From: Plasmodium brasilianum
Taxonomy: Eukaryota; Apicomplexa; Aconoidasida; Haemosporida; Plasmodiidae
Assembly: GCF_023973825.1 (NCBI RefSeq)
Contig: NW_027122950.1
Location: 266,427-330,426, forward strand
Length of the DNA stretch: 64,000 nucleotides
Direction: 5' to 3'
In this document: in pieces, positions 13,381-27,624 of the stretch
How the letters are laid out: each line of letters starts with the position of its first letter
Position numbering within the stretch: the stretch's first letter is position 1
Translations under genes and position numbers: made by a program
The notes under the pieces: generated by a model
Databases searched by the model: none
Seen by the model: only the letters and a program-made list of their open reading frames with translations
Told to the model about the DNA's origin: nothing

Positions 13381-16300
13381 TATGAATAATAAAAGGCATA
13401 TATACTTCTGCAAGGAATCCTTTAATATGAATTATTAGCTATAATATTTTTAATGATAAACTTAATAAGAATATATATTATGTGTAAAATATTATAAATA
13501 TACATATGTATAATTATTATATTCCAAAGAACAATAAAATGTTATATTCTTTTTTTTTTTTTGTGTATTGAACATTCTGATGTTTCTAAATTTGTATTTC
13601 AAGTTATATTCTTAATTAACTAAATGTCATGAAATAAATATATGTTTGTATATTTATATATATATCTATGAAATATACATATTTGTGTTTTAAAATGATT
13701 ATACAATAACATAGTTCACATTATTATATAAAAACCTTATAACCTATATTTGTAATAAAACGATATATATTATATATCATAACATATTGTAACCTAAAAT
13801 TATAACATGTTTATTTTATTAAGTAATAGTATTAGTTTGTAATTAAAAAAATATTTGCCCTTTATTGTATTGAATGAAACAACGTGCATATACTTCGTTT
13901 CATTGGTAATTATACATTCCTTTCTTTTAATTTAGGAAAAATAATATATATTTTGCAAGATATATTTTATGTAAAATGTGTCATAAAACATAAATATTGT
14001 AAAAGTAATTTATATATACATTCATCTTTTTTTTCATAATATATATATGAAATTATAAATATACAATGAATTAGTATACTTTTAAATTATATATTAATTA
14101 TAGTTGAATACTAACTTGGGTGTTCTAAATCATCACAAATATGTGATGTTATTAAACGAATTTTTATATAATATTTGTACTTAATTGTAGTGGTACCTCA
14201 ATATTTCACAAATTATTTGAATATTTATTCTACTTAAACAATATATATGAATAATCTATGTATTATATTTTTTTCCATATTATTAAATGATTAAAATAAT
14301 GGAAAAATATTAAGAAAATATTAATAATTATTTCTTGAATTTTTTTTCTAAATATTTTTTATTTGGGATTAAGTAATGGAAAGTTTATATATCACATTTA
14401 AATGTGGTATAGGCTATTAATTTCGTATTTCACTAATAATTACATTATATAAAATGAATAATTTAATTAATGGGCTTTGACACAATTATTCATTTGACAA
14501 TAAAAAAAGACTTATTTTATTAATAATATATATCGCTTATTTTATTTTTCTATGTAATATTAAAAAATATATTTTTTAATAAGTATTTAAATTATATAAT
14601 TATATAATTTTATGATATTATTATAATGAAGTTTGGGAACTTATTTTAATATCTACCAAACAAAAATATTTACTAAAACGAAGTACAAGAATTATTTAAG
14701 TGTTATTATGAATTCAACTATTTGTAATATGTTTTAATTTTTTATTAATTTTTATATACTATGTTTTTTTAGTTCCTAATAATATATGTTCAATAAATTT
14801 GCTGATTAATAACTATCTTGAAATAATTTTCTTTTGTTACTTTTAATTTCGTTTATTTTATAGTATATTATTTGCTAAGTCGGTTATAATAATATGTAAA
14901 TATATTAAAAAATATAACTATTATTTGGATAAATATTTAATGAAATATTTATGGATGTTTATGATCGGCTAAATATTTCTTGTAATGTATTGAAAAGAAA
15001 AATATGTTATATTACGTATATTATAAAGAATGAAAAGTTAATACATCCTATACACTGGTGATAAATTTTATGTTTTACATATATATATAATATATCTAAT
15101 CAAATTATTGTATACTCAGACAGTTATTAATTATAAAATGGAAGTTTTATTATTCTTCTTAAATTATGTAAATTTATATATTAAACATATATTGAGGAAC
15201 TCAAAATTGTTAAACATCTATCAAAATAAGATAGAAAAAATATATTGTTATGTGTGAATAGAATAATATATCAATATAGTATATATACTAAAAGCTTTTA
15301 TATCCTTAAATTGTAATGTTAGTTTTCCCTTTATCTATTCAACTGAATAACAGAATGTGATAATAATTTTATGTACACTTTTACTTAATTATCAAGGAAA
15401 AAAAATTAACAGCAAATATTGTATTTGATTTTTCTCAACATATCAAATATATATACAAAAGAAGTTTATACAAACCAATAATTCATTTAAAAGTGGGAAA
15501 GTAACTGAATGATGTGGTAAATGAGCTCCTTTAATAAATTACACTCTATTTGGTAATATAATTTTTAAATGAAACACTTTTTCACATTAAAGTAATAAAT
15601 TATTTTTATTATTTACTATTTATTTACTTTGCTAATAAAAACGGATTATTCATTAAACCACCTCTACTGTATATGCATTTATGTCTTTATACCTATGATA
15701 GGTAACATATGAGCTATTTGGGAGGTTATGAAACAGAGTACACGTAATATATAAAAGTATAAGGAAAGATATTAATCAATATTACATCTACTCTAAGTTA
15801 AGAAAAGTAGTTTCATATGATAAAAATTTTATATACGTTTAATAATCCATAAAAGTGCAGTATACATTAAAATTTAGTTAACACATAATTTCTTTGTCAT
15901 TTAAAATGTTACATTACGTATAAAAAATATATATATCTTTTGCATTTTTTCAAATTATGTTTGAATTACAATCGATATAATTTCATATAAATAATATCAT
16001 AATTCAATATCTCTAAAAAAAATTATTATTTTAAATGTTATGTAAATGTATATTATAGCAATTTCCATGTCAATTATATCTCAATATATATACATAAGCT
16101 AAATATAATCATAAAGTATAAATATTTCAAATGTATTGTTTTTTCCCTTAATATGTTATTTTTCAAAAAAAACGATCAACAATAAAAGTATATATTTTTA
16201 AGAGTATCTCAAGTTTCGAAAATATATTAAATTTGAGAATTTTTTGAGACGTATTATTATCTTATTATTATAATGAATTATTCTTCAATGTACGAAATAC

Positions 16301-17151
16301 ATGTTATTATTACTAATTATATACATAGTTTTAAAAATAAATCATCAATATTTCTATAATTATTCAAAAAAACAAAATATTCTTAAATTTTTATGAAGAA
16401 CTTCCAGTTAATAAGAAAATTTTTTAACTTAAATATTATTTAATTAATTTGGTGAACATAACATATTATATAATATAACATATTTAATGTAATTAACAAA
16501 AATAAATGAGTATTATAAAAATAAAAATATATATATAAATTACTATATAATGAATATGATTGTAAATTATTAAAAGGCATAATTTATGAAATACAAAGAA
16601 TGAATATTCCTGTAAGATAAAATAAATAATCTTACAAAATAAGAAACAAAAATTAGAAAATAGCTTAAGGAAAATATATAACTCTCAAAATAATTAAAAA
16701 AAATTATTAAAGTTATATTTTGTTCATTGTAATATCATTAGATCTTTAAGATTTCATAAGTGACAAAACTGAGCCACTAAATTAACATAATTATTAAGGT
16801 CTATATTTGAATAAAACGTTTAATATAAAAAATAAATAACACAATTAAAAATTGAGGTGTAAAATACTTTAAAAATAATATATAATATAATTTTTTTTTT
16901 TTCATGAAAAAATTAATTATTAAATATTCGTATATTTCTTTCATTGCAGCTTTATTAAGAAAATGTAAATTTATAAGTATCTAAAATTTATTTGAAACAA
17001 ATTATAAAAATATGAACAAAATAAAACTTTATATTTATATAGTAAAATAAAAATTTATATTCATAATTACAATAAGAAGAAAAAATATAATATTAAAACA
17101 ACATATTTCTTTTCTGTTATAAATAATAAAGAATAAAGTGTAAAATGCCCG

Positions 17152-17153
<2 letters not shown>

Positions 17154-17189
<36 letters not shown>
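17154..17189. repeat. (TA)n microsatellite
   Basis: About 36 bp of uninterrupted AT/TA repeat in the gene-free spacer. Confidence 0.85.
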
Positions 17190-17192
<3 letters not shown>

Positions 17193-18496
17193 TTTTAATA
17201 AATTTCTAATCCGTAATATTTTATTTGTAGCATGATAATAGTGTTATGCATAAAGTACAATATTTTATAGTACAATATTTAAAAAAACTTACTGTAGCAA
17301 TTACATATATCAAGAAACATAAAAAAATATTCGTTAATATTTTCTTAAATTACTGATATAATAATTTATGCTTTATTTCATTTACAATTAGAAAAGAAAA
17401 CACATAATAGAAATATTAAAGTATATCTATAAATTTTGAAACAAAAAAAATATTAACTTTCAACATTATTCTAGTTCCTATGAATAATTAAATATATATT
17501 GTAATTATATTTTCCAAAATTAGTATATATATATATGTATATATTAATTAATTCCATTCCAGTTAAATTAAAAGTAACATATTTATCACATTAGAAAAAT
17601 AAAAATATTTTTATCTTATTTTTAAGGAAATGAATATTTTAAAGTTTTTGTTAAATGTTTGTTTAAAAATTAATTGGAGATTGTTTTATATAAATATATT
17701 GATGAATAAAAATCTTTTCTCTATGTGAGCTGTAATAACCTACATAAAGTAATCATTTCAGATATAACATAAAGTGGCACATAGGAACAGAGGTTTTATT
17801 AATATTATACAGGTTACTTAAAAATTCATGGATTTATGATTAAAATAAATATATGCAATCATTTTTATTGTATTTGAAAAATATTTTTTTTATTATGTCA
17901 TTTTCGTATTTTTGTAATTTTCTTTCATTTACTTATTATTATTTTTTGAAAATATACCAGGTTTATAATAATAATGCAGATATTTGCTATTTATTTAGCA
18001 CAACAGGATAAAACATATAGTATTAATAAAAATATATTTATGACATTAAAGGAACAATTACTATAAAATAAAGAATATATTGTAATTTTATGAAGTGGCC
18101 TTATTAACTCATATAAATATTTAAAGTAAAAAATTTTTTAAAACGAATATATCATTAGGAATTACAATTTCTAACAATAAATAATAAAAATGCTATTTTC
18201 TATTAAAGAAAATATGATAATATGTAATCATTATGGATATATATATATAATATACTTTTACCATACTAAATTTCTTTCTTTTTACTATTTACTATTATTA
18301 AGTGTCAGTGTTAAATTTATTCATGTTATAATTATAAATATTTATGTAATAAATGCAATATACTTATAATTTATTCCATATAACAAAATGGTTGTTATTT
18401 TTAATCAAGAAATATATAAATAGTTGTAAATACTAATAAAAAAAAGTGTACTTAATAAATAATTTTCAAATATATTTCATTATTTAACAATCATAA

Positions 18497-18498
<2 letters not shown>

Positions 18499-18543
<45 letters not shown>
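18499..18543. repeat. (TA)n microsatellite upstream of PIR
   Basis: An uninterrupted TA run of about 45 bp ends 57 bp before the proposed PIR start codon. It is likely to vary in length and may lie in the promoter or 5' UTR. No function is shown. Confidence 0.85.
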
Positions 18544-18545
<2 letters not shown>

Positions 18546-18599
18546 TTTTAATTGTGTAATCTAGTAAATACATAATAAAGCTCAAAGGAAATAATAAAA

Positions 18600-20487
18600 A
18601 TGGAAGAAGAAGTTTATGTATAATTTCATTTTTAATATAAATAATAATTTTTTCACTTCATATACATATCATTTTGCATAAAGAACATGAATATACAGAT
18701 TCTTCATAATAATTGTTTAATTATTATATAATGAATTGTATATATTCAATTTACAGAATGACATTTTAAAACAGTTACCTTCATATACGTTATATAATAA
18801 ATTTAATTCTGAGATTAAGGAGGTAAAATATAACAACGCTTGTAATATACCTGATTCAGTAACAAGTGAATACAAGGATAATTGTATTAATCTTTGTAAA
18901 AAAGTTGCAAGAAATTTAGAGAATTTACCTAAAAAGGATAAGTCATGGAGTTATGAAAACCGTTGTTTACATTATAAATACTGGTTATATGAAGAAATAA
19001 GAAAAATTTTTCAAGATGATGCGAAACCAAATGATGTGGAAGTAGTTATTAAAGAATTTCTTAGAGTTCAACCCCTTCTTACCACAGATTATGAAATATT
19101 AAATTGTGATTATAAATTTTCACAAAATAACTTACAGGAATTGGAAACTAAAATCAAGGAGAAATATATGTTTGATTATTTTACAAATTATGAACATATT
19201 AAAGCTAAAGAAACTTGCGACAATGTGAAAATTGATAAATATAAAAAATACCTTAATTATATTCTTGAATTATACAATAGTAAAAAAAAGGACTGTTGTG
19301 TGCAAAAAATATCGAAGTGTCCAAACTACTTTTTAAATTGTGATAATGAATTTAATCCAAGTGAACTCATATCTATATTAGGATCCTCGTATGACGGAAA
19401 TTGTAATGGACTAAAAAGTTTTGAAGGAACTAAAATCTCTGAAGAAAAATTAGAATCTAGCGATTTGGAACAAGATTTTTTGGATACAATTCATTTCACT
19501 AATTGCCATGTTAAGAATAATGACAAAGAATTATCATGTGGTTTTGTCCGAGCATCTGCCTTGACACGTAGAAATATGATTGATGTTGTAAACAGTGGAC
19601 AGGAGAACGGCGAACGATCCTATTCAGAAGATCGAACGTCTGTATCGAGTATACATTCAGAACATGCGGCACTACATGAAGAAGTTAGAAAAATAGCGGG
19701 TATTAGTTCAGAAGAAACGAATAATCTGTCTACTCTTAAAAAAAAAGAAGGAGTTGATCTTAGGTGGAACATAAGCAAAGATGGAACACTACGTTGTACT
19801 TCGGAGATCCTAGAGAAAGATACATCAGGACCTTGCACATATATGGAAGAATTGGTTAAAGAAGGTATTTTTATAAAATTAGAAAATTCTTTGGGTTATC
19901 GATTAAAGAAGGGGGAGACGTGGCCTCCCAAAGCATTAAAAATAGTTATTAAAAAAAAAAACCAAAGTCAAATGGAGAATTATAAATCGCAAAAATTAGG
20001 ATATACTGAACATGCATTAATTTTAAAGCCTAAAGAATTAAGGTTTTATGATATCGAAAATCCAAATGCAGAAACCTACCCCGAAAAAGATGCAGAAACG
20101 TATGTATTACAGAACACTTTTGTCCGTGTTTCCATTGTAGTTGCTTTAGTAATGGGAATAATTATGGTTTTGTTCCTTTATTTCAAAGTAAATAAAAAAT
20201 TTCATTATGTAATACGAATAAGTTATATGATACTAATTATAATATAATTGTATTAAAATGTTATTAGTGAAAAATAATCACATTATATGTGTTTTAATTT
20301 TTTTTTTTTTTTTGTACATTAGTTTACTATCTTTGGATCATATGTAGGTAAAATTAAAAACAGGAAAAAAAGATATAGAATTTATTTGGCTGACTTAAAT
20401 ACCCAAAGATCCTCAAAGAGATACATAAAACGTACTTATAGAAATACCAACAGAAGGAGATTTAGTGTAGTAAACATAGAACAATGA
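18600..20487 (+). CDS. PIR: PIR protein, three exons
   Basis: Exon 1 is 18600-18611 (M-E-E-E), exon 2 is 18757-20187 and exon 3 is 20323-20487. The introns (145 and 135 bp) are GT-AG and phase 0, giving 535 aa with no lesions. This is the classic PIR/vir layout. After a tiny first exon come LPSYTLY near the start, a cysteine-rich ectodomain (for example CINLCKK, CLHYKYWLYEEI, KKKDCCVQKISKCPNYFLNC), one transmembrane segment at about 462-481, and a last exon beginning FTIFGSYVGK with a lysine/arginine-rich tail ending RRRFSVVNIEQ. PIR proteins form the largest Plasmodium multigene family; most are thought to be displayed at or exported to the infected-cell periphery, and their molecular roles are unsettled. 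The linker at about 275-460 is long for the family. The weakest part of the model is the 4-codon exon 1. Confidence 0.92.
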
Positions 20488-23400
20488 ACTTCGCTCTATT
20501 AGTGTTATACAGATTATCAAATGTTCCAGATTAAAGATATTAAAAAGATACAATGTTTAGGTAAATATATATTTCTGTTAAATATGAACAATTAAAAAAA
20601 ACAAGAAAAAAAGTGGTATAATTAATATATATTCATTTTCTTAATATTTTATATTTATTTGTATTTTTTTTTTATATTTTTTTATAATATTATTAATTTA
20701 ATTTTTTTATTAAAGTACTTTCTTTAAATTACTATAATTTTAGCATATAATATTATTATTTTTTTTATATAATAAAATATATTTCATTTTGATGTTTAGT
20801 AATAACGTAAGGCTATAATGCACAATTAGCTGAACCCATATAGTAGTAGAAAATTATTATTTATTTCAATTTTACTCATAATTAGGTTTAGTAAGTTCAT
20901 TTAATGATTTGTTAAAGCTTCAAATATAAGAAATATATTATAGATATATTTAATATAAAAATAAATTTGAATTCATGGATATAATGTATAAATTTAGAAC
21001 ATGTAAATTAGCAAATCAAATTGTATCTTTACTAACTTCAAAAAATGTAAACATAATGCAACTCATAAAATAATAATACGTAAATTAGGGCATTCTAATA
21101 AAAAAAGATAAATAGAAAATTAAGATTAAATATTATATTATCATCCGTGTAACAAAATTTTAAATTTCTAACAATATTTATATAGTCTTATTTTATATTA
21201 TTTTTTGGGTAAAATAATATTGTATCTGAAGAACATTGCATCTATATATATACGATGAAGTTAATTAATATTCTGAACTCTATACGATATAAGACTTTTA
21301 TTAAAGATATAATTAATTTATGTTGAATGTTAAGGATGTACTCGATATGTTTCATCAGTACAATTTATATTATTTGTTTGAGGAATATATTATAAATATA
21401 CATGAAAAAATTAATTAAAAAAAAATCATCATTAATAAAGTTAATGCATTTATTTGTGTCAAAAAAAAGCATTATGAAATAATAAGTATTATACAAGAAA
21501 ACAATATTAAGTATACGTAAATTATTTTATATTACTATTGTTCTCCGACATAATAATATATAAAATGTTAGTGAAGTTCCAATAGCAGTTATTATATAAA
21601 AACATATCCATTATTCAATATTAAAAAAAAAAAAAATTTTAATTATATATTTATAGAATAAATACATATAAACTAAAAAAAATAACGTTTACAAAAAAAC
21701 TTTAATATAAACCATTAGTTGATATAATATACATATAATTAAGTATCAAAAACTACCGGAAAATAAAATTTTTTTTGTTAGTGATATATATAAATATTTT
21801 AATTGATCTTATTATCAAATGTTAGAATTATAATTCTGTTTAACTTATAAAATATACATTTACTTTTTAGTATTTTAAAAACATTAACTAGAAACTATTA
21901 TTTTAATTTATTTACACATTTTCTATATTATTTTTTTTTTTTTTTCTGCAATTTATCATTAATTTATTTATTACGTTTATATAAGATGTTTTTTTATTTA
22001 TTTTTCCAATGTTTCATTGTTAGGTTATAAGATTAATTAATCATTATGAATAGAATGATTTCAATTTAGTCAATAATATTATTAATATGAATTATTTCTA
22101 TTAATTAGATTAAAATTTATTAATAATTATTTTATATTTTATGATCCCAAAAATACGAATAAATACCATATAAAATAAACCTATAAGTATTAAAAAAACA
22201 TATAATAATTGAGGAAACCAAATATTTTAACTGGTTAGCTTTTATACCCATTTACTTATTTCACTATTATGCTTTCATGAAATAAATTATGTATACTATT
22301 CGAACTCTAATTCACAATGTATAGGAAATGAAATTATGAGGGATAAATTTAGCACAAAAATGCTGCTATTAGGCGTTGCATTAGAACTATAATTGTTTTT
22401 TCATGGTTATTATTTATATTTTCTTACGTATTATTCATTTGAATTTTTCCTTTTAACTTTTATCTTTTTGAATTAAAGATAATCTAAATGTATCATAGTT
22501 CATAAGAAAATGTTTGCTTTAATTATTATTGTATATATATAATCATTGTATTATTATAATATTTTCTTATGTTTTATTATTTCTATATCAAATATAGCGG
22601 TAATAATAAGTATTTTTAGAATTATACATAATTCTTATTATAATTGTAAATTCGTTAAATCATTAATACACATATTTAATAATTAGTGCATGTAATATAT
22701 ATAAATTATATACAGATTAATCATTCATCCTTTTTCTATAAGTATATGTTATTAAATTATTTAAAATTATTTATATACATATTACATCTTTCTATTTTTA
22801 TTTTTAGGAATAATTTACTTTATTGTGTATTTATTTTAATTATTAAATTATTAATGTAATTTTTTTAATAAAGAATTCAATTTTATTTAGTAAAAGTATA
22901 ATTTAATTAATTATTTAATTCCAATGAATTATAAGTATTTATAAGCAAAAATTTATTAAACTAATAAGATAAAAAAAAGAATGCTTATTTATTTTTTATA
23001 TAACAATTAAACTACACCATTAGGTCAATATATGCTGCATTATAAAAAAAGAAAAATAGAGAATTCCCATTTTATTTTATATAAATGGAAAATTTTATAT
23101 AAATAGATTAATAATATATTACTTTCTTTTTTTTTTTTTATTTATTATACAAATATATCTTCTAAATACATAATGAACTAGAAAAAAAAGAATTTAGGCT
23201 CATTCAAAAATTTTCATTTAGAAATAATTGAATAAATTAATTATATTAAAAAGTTATGAACTTCAAAAAATACATTACAAAAATAAAAAAGCATTCATTA
23301 TTTTCCTTTAAAATATATATTTTTTTTATTAAGTAGTATATTAGAAATTTTGGTTTTTCAATATATTATAAAATATGAGTAGTATTATAGATTTACATAG

Positions 23401-23520
23401 TAAATAAATGGATGAAATATATAACACAAAAATTAGCACATATAGTATTTTTTTTTTTGTTAAAACGTTTAGTATTATTATATTTTTACATTAATTAATG
23501 TTTTATTAATAATAAGTAAT
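20488..23520. other. Spacer downstream of PIR, no gene
   Basis: About 3 kb of A+T-rich DNA with many homopolymers (for example T-tracts near 21930 and A-tracts near 21626). No splice-consistent coding frame or family motif was recognised. Confidence 0.55.
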
Positions 23521-23665
23521 TTTTCCATAATATAATATTTATAAAATTATCATTAATAGAAGGAAAATATTATTAAGATTATTTATGATTCTCTTAATAA
23601 ATAGGAGAACGAATTATCTATATTCTGTAAATTCTATATTCTGTATAAATTTAATATCTACAAAT
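23521..23665 (+). promoter_or_regulatory. Conserved fam upstream module (copy 3)
   Basis: Contains ATATAATATTTATAAAATTA, an exact 20-base match to the copy at 47316. It begins 506 bp before the start codon at 24027, and a CTATATTCTGTAAATTC stretch follows near 23619. Confidence 0.55.
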
Positions 23666-24026
23666 ATTTATATATCTTTTTTTTTTTTTTTTTTAAAGAA
23701 AAAAAAAATAAAATTATTTAGATATACTTGTATATTAAATAGCTAATTTATATATATTGGACATTTATTAATTAACGTGTACTATATTATGTTTACAAAA
23801 GGTAATTTTGTTTATAATTAACAATAAGATAATAATTTTACAATATATTTTTAGAGTTATATTCCTTTTTATTTATTGTAAAATGCATTATAATTATGTA
23901 CTATAATTAAATGTTTATGAAATAATATTAAAAAAATATATATAATGTTCTTTGTAATTAGAAGAATACTATTTTATTATTAAATATTTCCCCACTGAAT
24001 ATATTACCTTATTAGAATTTTGAATC

Positions 24027-24907
24027 ATGGAAGAAAAATATAAGTTACCATTTTTTATCAAAATGTTTTCTTTTATCCTTTTGACATGGATAAATCATTT
24101 TAACAATTACATGGTATGATAATAATATGGATATATGTATTATAAATATTATACTCATTTTATTTATATTAATAATTTTGTTAGTATGAAATTATTTGTT
24201 CTTTTAAATTATGCATGTATTCCTTGTTTTGTCAGAGTAGCTTTAATAAATATTTAGATGAGAAGTATGGCAATGATAGAAAATTAGGTCAAATAACTTA
24301 TCGTTTACTAGCAAAACGTAAACAGATGAAATGTCCATATACTATATGGATAAATGATGTGATACCAAATAATGGAAAGTACATAAAAAAAGATATATAT
24401 AATAATGAAAAAATAAATGAACAAAAAAATATATTGGCAGATAAAAGTTCATTAAAATGTGGAGAAAAATATAAGCTACCTAGAAGAAATGAATCATCTA
24501 TGTACATTCGAGGAAATTTATATTGTAAAAAAAGAATATATGACAAAATATATTATAAAAATATAGTTAGGAATTCATGGATTAAAGATTTTATATCTTT
24601 AAAGGAAGATATAAAATTAAAATTACTTGGGATTTTTATTTTAGGGAGCTTTCATGTACTAGTTGGTATCACGTTAATAGTCTTAGGAAAATTGGGGTTC
24701 TTGGATGATGTTAATAAAGTTATACGTTTATTTAATAAAATAGGTCTATTTGTTGTGTTATTCTATATACTAACATTTGTAGTTGCAGTAGTAATGTTGT
24801 TTATACAAAGAAGAGTTGTAAAATATATAAAGGCTTTAGAAAAAAAATATGATATTAATAATACGGCGTATCCTTCTTTACGTAAGGTAGTTAAATATAA
24901 TAAATAA
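24027..24907 (+). CDS. Exported protein of unassigned family, two exons
   Basis: Exon 1 is 24027-24113 and exon 2 is 24236-24907, with a 122 bp phase-0 intron (GTATGA...GTCAG). The product is 252 aa. The first third is built exactly like fam-l and fam-m: a MEEKYK start, a hydrophobic leader ending ICHF-like (INHFNN), SSFNKYLDEKY at the start of exon 2, then YRLLAK with RLLAK at 52-56. The rest matches neither the FDGKHFHF block of fam-l nor the KIFKELDY block of fam-m. It has a basic middle, a cysteine at about residue 126, and two transmembrane segments at about 160-180 and 200-219. The 33-residue tail is basic and tyrosine-containing. The best description is a Plasmodium exported protein of unknown function that shares the fam 5' cassette. 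It sits at the left end of tandem unit 1, where unit 2 has a true fam-m gene. Confidence 0.8.
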
Positions 24908-26419
24908 GATCTGTAATACCATACATAATGTACACAAATAGCACACATAACAATAAGTTACTTAGATTATATAAATCCAAATGCACTTCAGTATCTTTGT
25001 TGACAAGCAAAAGTAAAAATATATTCCTTTAATTGTTTCATTAATTTGAATTTTTTAATGATTGTACTTTATATTTTAACGTTTTTTTTAATTGTAATAG
25101 CATATTATGATATATGTATTTCTATACTTTACATTATTTTTAAAAAAATATAAATATGTTTTTTAAAGTTAATATATAGAAGTCCGATCCGTATAAATCT
25201 ATTGATGTATTGTGCTAAATTACATTTGCTACTATAAAAAATAACACTAATTATTATTTTACGTTTTTTTCAAGACTTCAATTATTAAATCCTGTGTAAA
25301 TAAAAAAAGTAATTATTCGTTTAAATTTAAAACTAAATATGACTTTTTTAGGGAATTATGAATTGAATTGAATGTACTTTGTTGTATAAATATATATATT
25401 TATAATAAAATCAAATTCATTGTTAATTTTAGGAAATAGAATTTATCATATATATAGTATTATATATATTTATTTTAAAATATATTTTTAAAAAACACAT
25501 TATTTTTTTTTAATATTATAATTATTAGGTTATAAATATATAATAATATAATAACCTTTTATGTAGAATCCATAGTCTAGTGGAGTATGGTTAGTATTTT
25601 AATTTTATCCTTGTTACTTTTTTTCTTAATATGATAATTTTATATACATAATTAAATATATAATTCTTTTTTAAAATGAAGAGAATATGCTTTAAGATTC
25701 TAAGAAATTGAAATTTTATTTTTTATTTATATACCTAAAAAAAAGAAAAAAAGTTTAAAGATCAATTTAAATTTTAAAAGCATCTTTTAATCTGCAACAA
25801 TCTTTTTTTCTTTTAATAATATACATTTAGAATATAAATGAAATCAAGGTTTTTTTCATTGATATAATTTTTTTATAAATAATAAATTAAAATATGTTGA
25901 ATTCTGATGAGAATTAAAAAATAATTTTTATATATTAATTTTTTTAAAAATAACATAAGTTTGTACTGCATAAATAAATGTATAAAGAAAAGGTATTTTA
26001 TTATTTTTATAATTTTCTTTGTTATGAGCAATATTACACTGTTAGAATATATATATATATTATTATAAATATTTACATTAAAATTAAAGACAATGTTTAA
26101 AAAAATATAACAATTTAACTAGTGTTTTTATATTTATTTAATGTATGACCATATGCTGAAAACTTTTTCTCTACTAAATTTATGATTACTATAAAGAAAT
26201 GATCAAGTATAATAAAATCGACTACTTCCTTATTAAAAAATTATTTTGGTTTATACTTTTTATAAGAATATTCCAAAATTTCCATGAAGTAATATAGTTT
26301 CTTTAATATATATTTTCTTTTTTATTTTTTTGGATGTGGTATTTATTACAATTAGAAAAATGTCATATGTATGTTAGTAAATAAAATTCGGATATAAAAT
26401 ACAATGAAAGGTAATACAT
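24908..26419. other. Spacer, no gene seen
   Basis: A+T-rich flank of the exported-protein gene. A stretch near 26141-26260 resembles 32540-32660, which belongs to the tandem duplication. No coding signal. Confidence 0.5.
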
Positions 26420-26900
26420 TGTTATGCGAAATAATAAAAACGAGTGAGTATTCTGAAAATTTTACTGTACAAATTAGAACAATGCATAAAAAATACACTT
26501 AATGGAAAAAGAGTGTTCCATTTATTACATATCATACGTTTAGTAATATGTATATAATAAGTTCTATGGAAACTATAAAGTATAATTGTATGAGTAACCT
26601 TAAGTAATATAGAATTATATTTCAATTTACCTGATCCTTTTCATAATTTCGTGTTACTTTCTATGACATTTATTGGAATATTTATCTTATTTTTCTTTTT
26701 GTATGAAGTAAATAAAAATAATATATAGGAACATGAATAATGTATTTTGTTACTATAATATGATTTATAGAAAAATAGATAATTATAAGGTAAATTTATA
26801 TATATTTCTTATTTATCATGTATCAATCTGTTTAATTTACTTGGATGTTAAATATATAAAATGGTATTAAAAAAGAAAAAGAATTAAGAATTGTGCTTGA
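26420..26900 (+). pseudogene. PIR 3'-end relic (plus strand), unit 1
   Basis: What survives looks like the end of a PIR gene. A hydrophobic segment at about 26650-26707 is followed directly by a GTAAATAAAAA donor at 26708, as at the intact PIR membrane exon (20188). About 130 bp on, TTACTTGGATGTTAAATATATAAAAT near 26835 matches the FGSYVGK-coding start of the intact last exon, followed by A-rich, lysine-type sequence. Stops and shifts prevent any continuous reading. The call rests on the paired copy at 32830-33300 showing the same parts in the same order. Confidence 0.45.
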
Positions 26901-27624
26901 AAGGAATATATTTATCAATTATTAATTAATGGATATGAATCTTTTCATTTATATTTGAGAAGTACTAAAATTAACCTATCCTATCATATTGTATAATGAT
27001 TCTTAATACATTCTCACATAGAACATTTACAAAATCAAGATTGCAATATTAATATTGTTGTATTCTGGGTTGAATTTTTAATTCAACTTAATTGTAAGAA
27101 AATAAATAATGATAGAAGCTTAAAATAATGTTAGTTATAATTGAATAATATCTATTATTTTTCTTTTTGATTAATGTTTTTATCTTAGGTTATTGTTTTT
27201 TTATTATGTAATAAAACTATCGTTGTTATATTTGATTCATTTGTTTTGTTTCGTTTTCTCCCCCTTTTTAATACTTATGTAATAAACATTACTTCGTATA
27301 ATTGTACATGAGAATCAGCATATTATTATTAATCTTGCGTTGTATATTTATGTTTTAAAAATATTTGTTTTCCATTCTTAAAAAAATTTCATACAAATGT
27401 TAATTTTTCTGCTTATGACTTTTACCATAGGGTTGAATTTATGTCATGCTTTTTTTTAAAATATATTTACATCATTATTTTTGTAATTTTTAGACAAATG
27501 TATTCATTTATTTATTTTTATTTTGTCTTATGTATTAATGAATTTCCTCTTATACGTAACATATACACGAATAAATGTTCGACTTTCTAATGAAAATAAT
27601 ATAAACTCTACTTTTGTATCAAGT

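Larger units (their letters stand above)
13381..18599. other. Gene-free spacer before PIR
   Basis: About 5.2 kb without a convincing coding frame on either strand. It holds a (TA)n run of about 36 bp at 17154-17189 and the TTCTAAATCATCACAA element near 14126 shared with 11358. A patch of more balanced composition at about 15480-15760 was inspected for gene relics and none was identified. Confidence 0.55.

Noticed and set aside
15480..15760. Patch with more balanced base composition, possible gene relic
   Set aside because: No reading frame of useful length and no recognisable motif on either strand.
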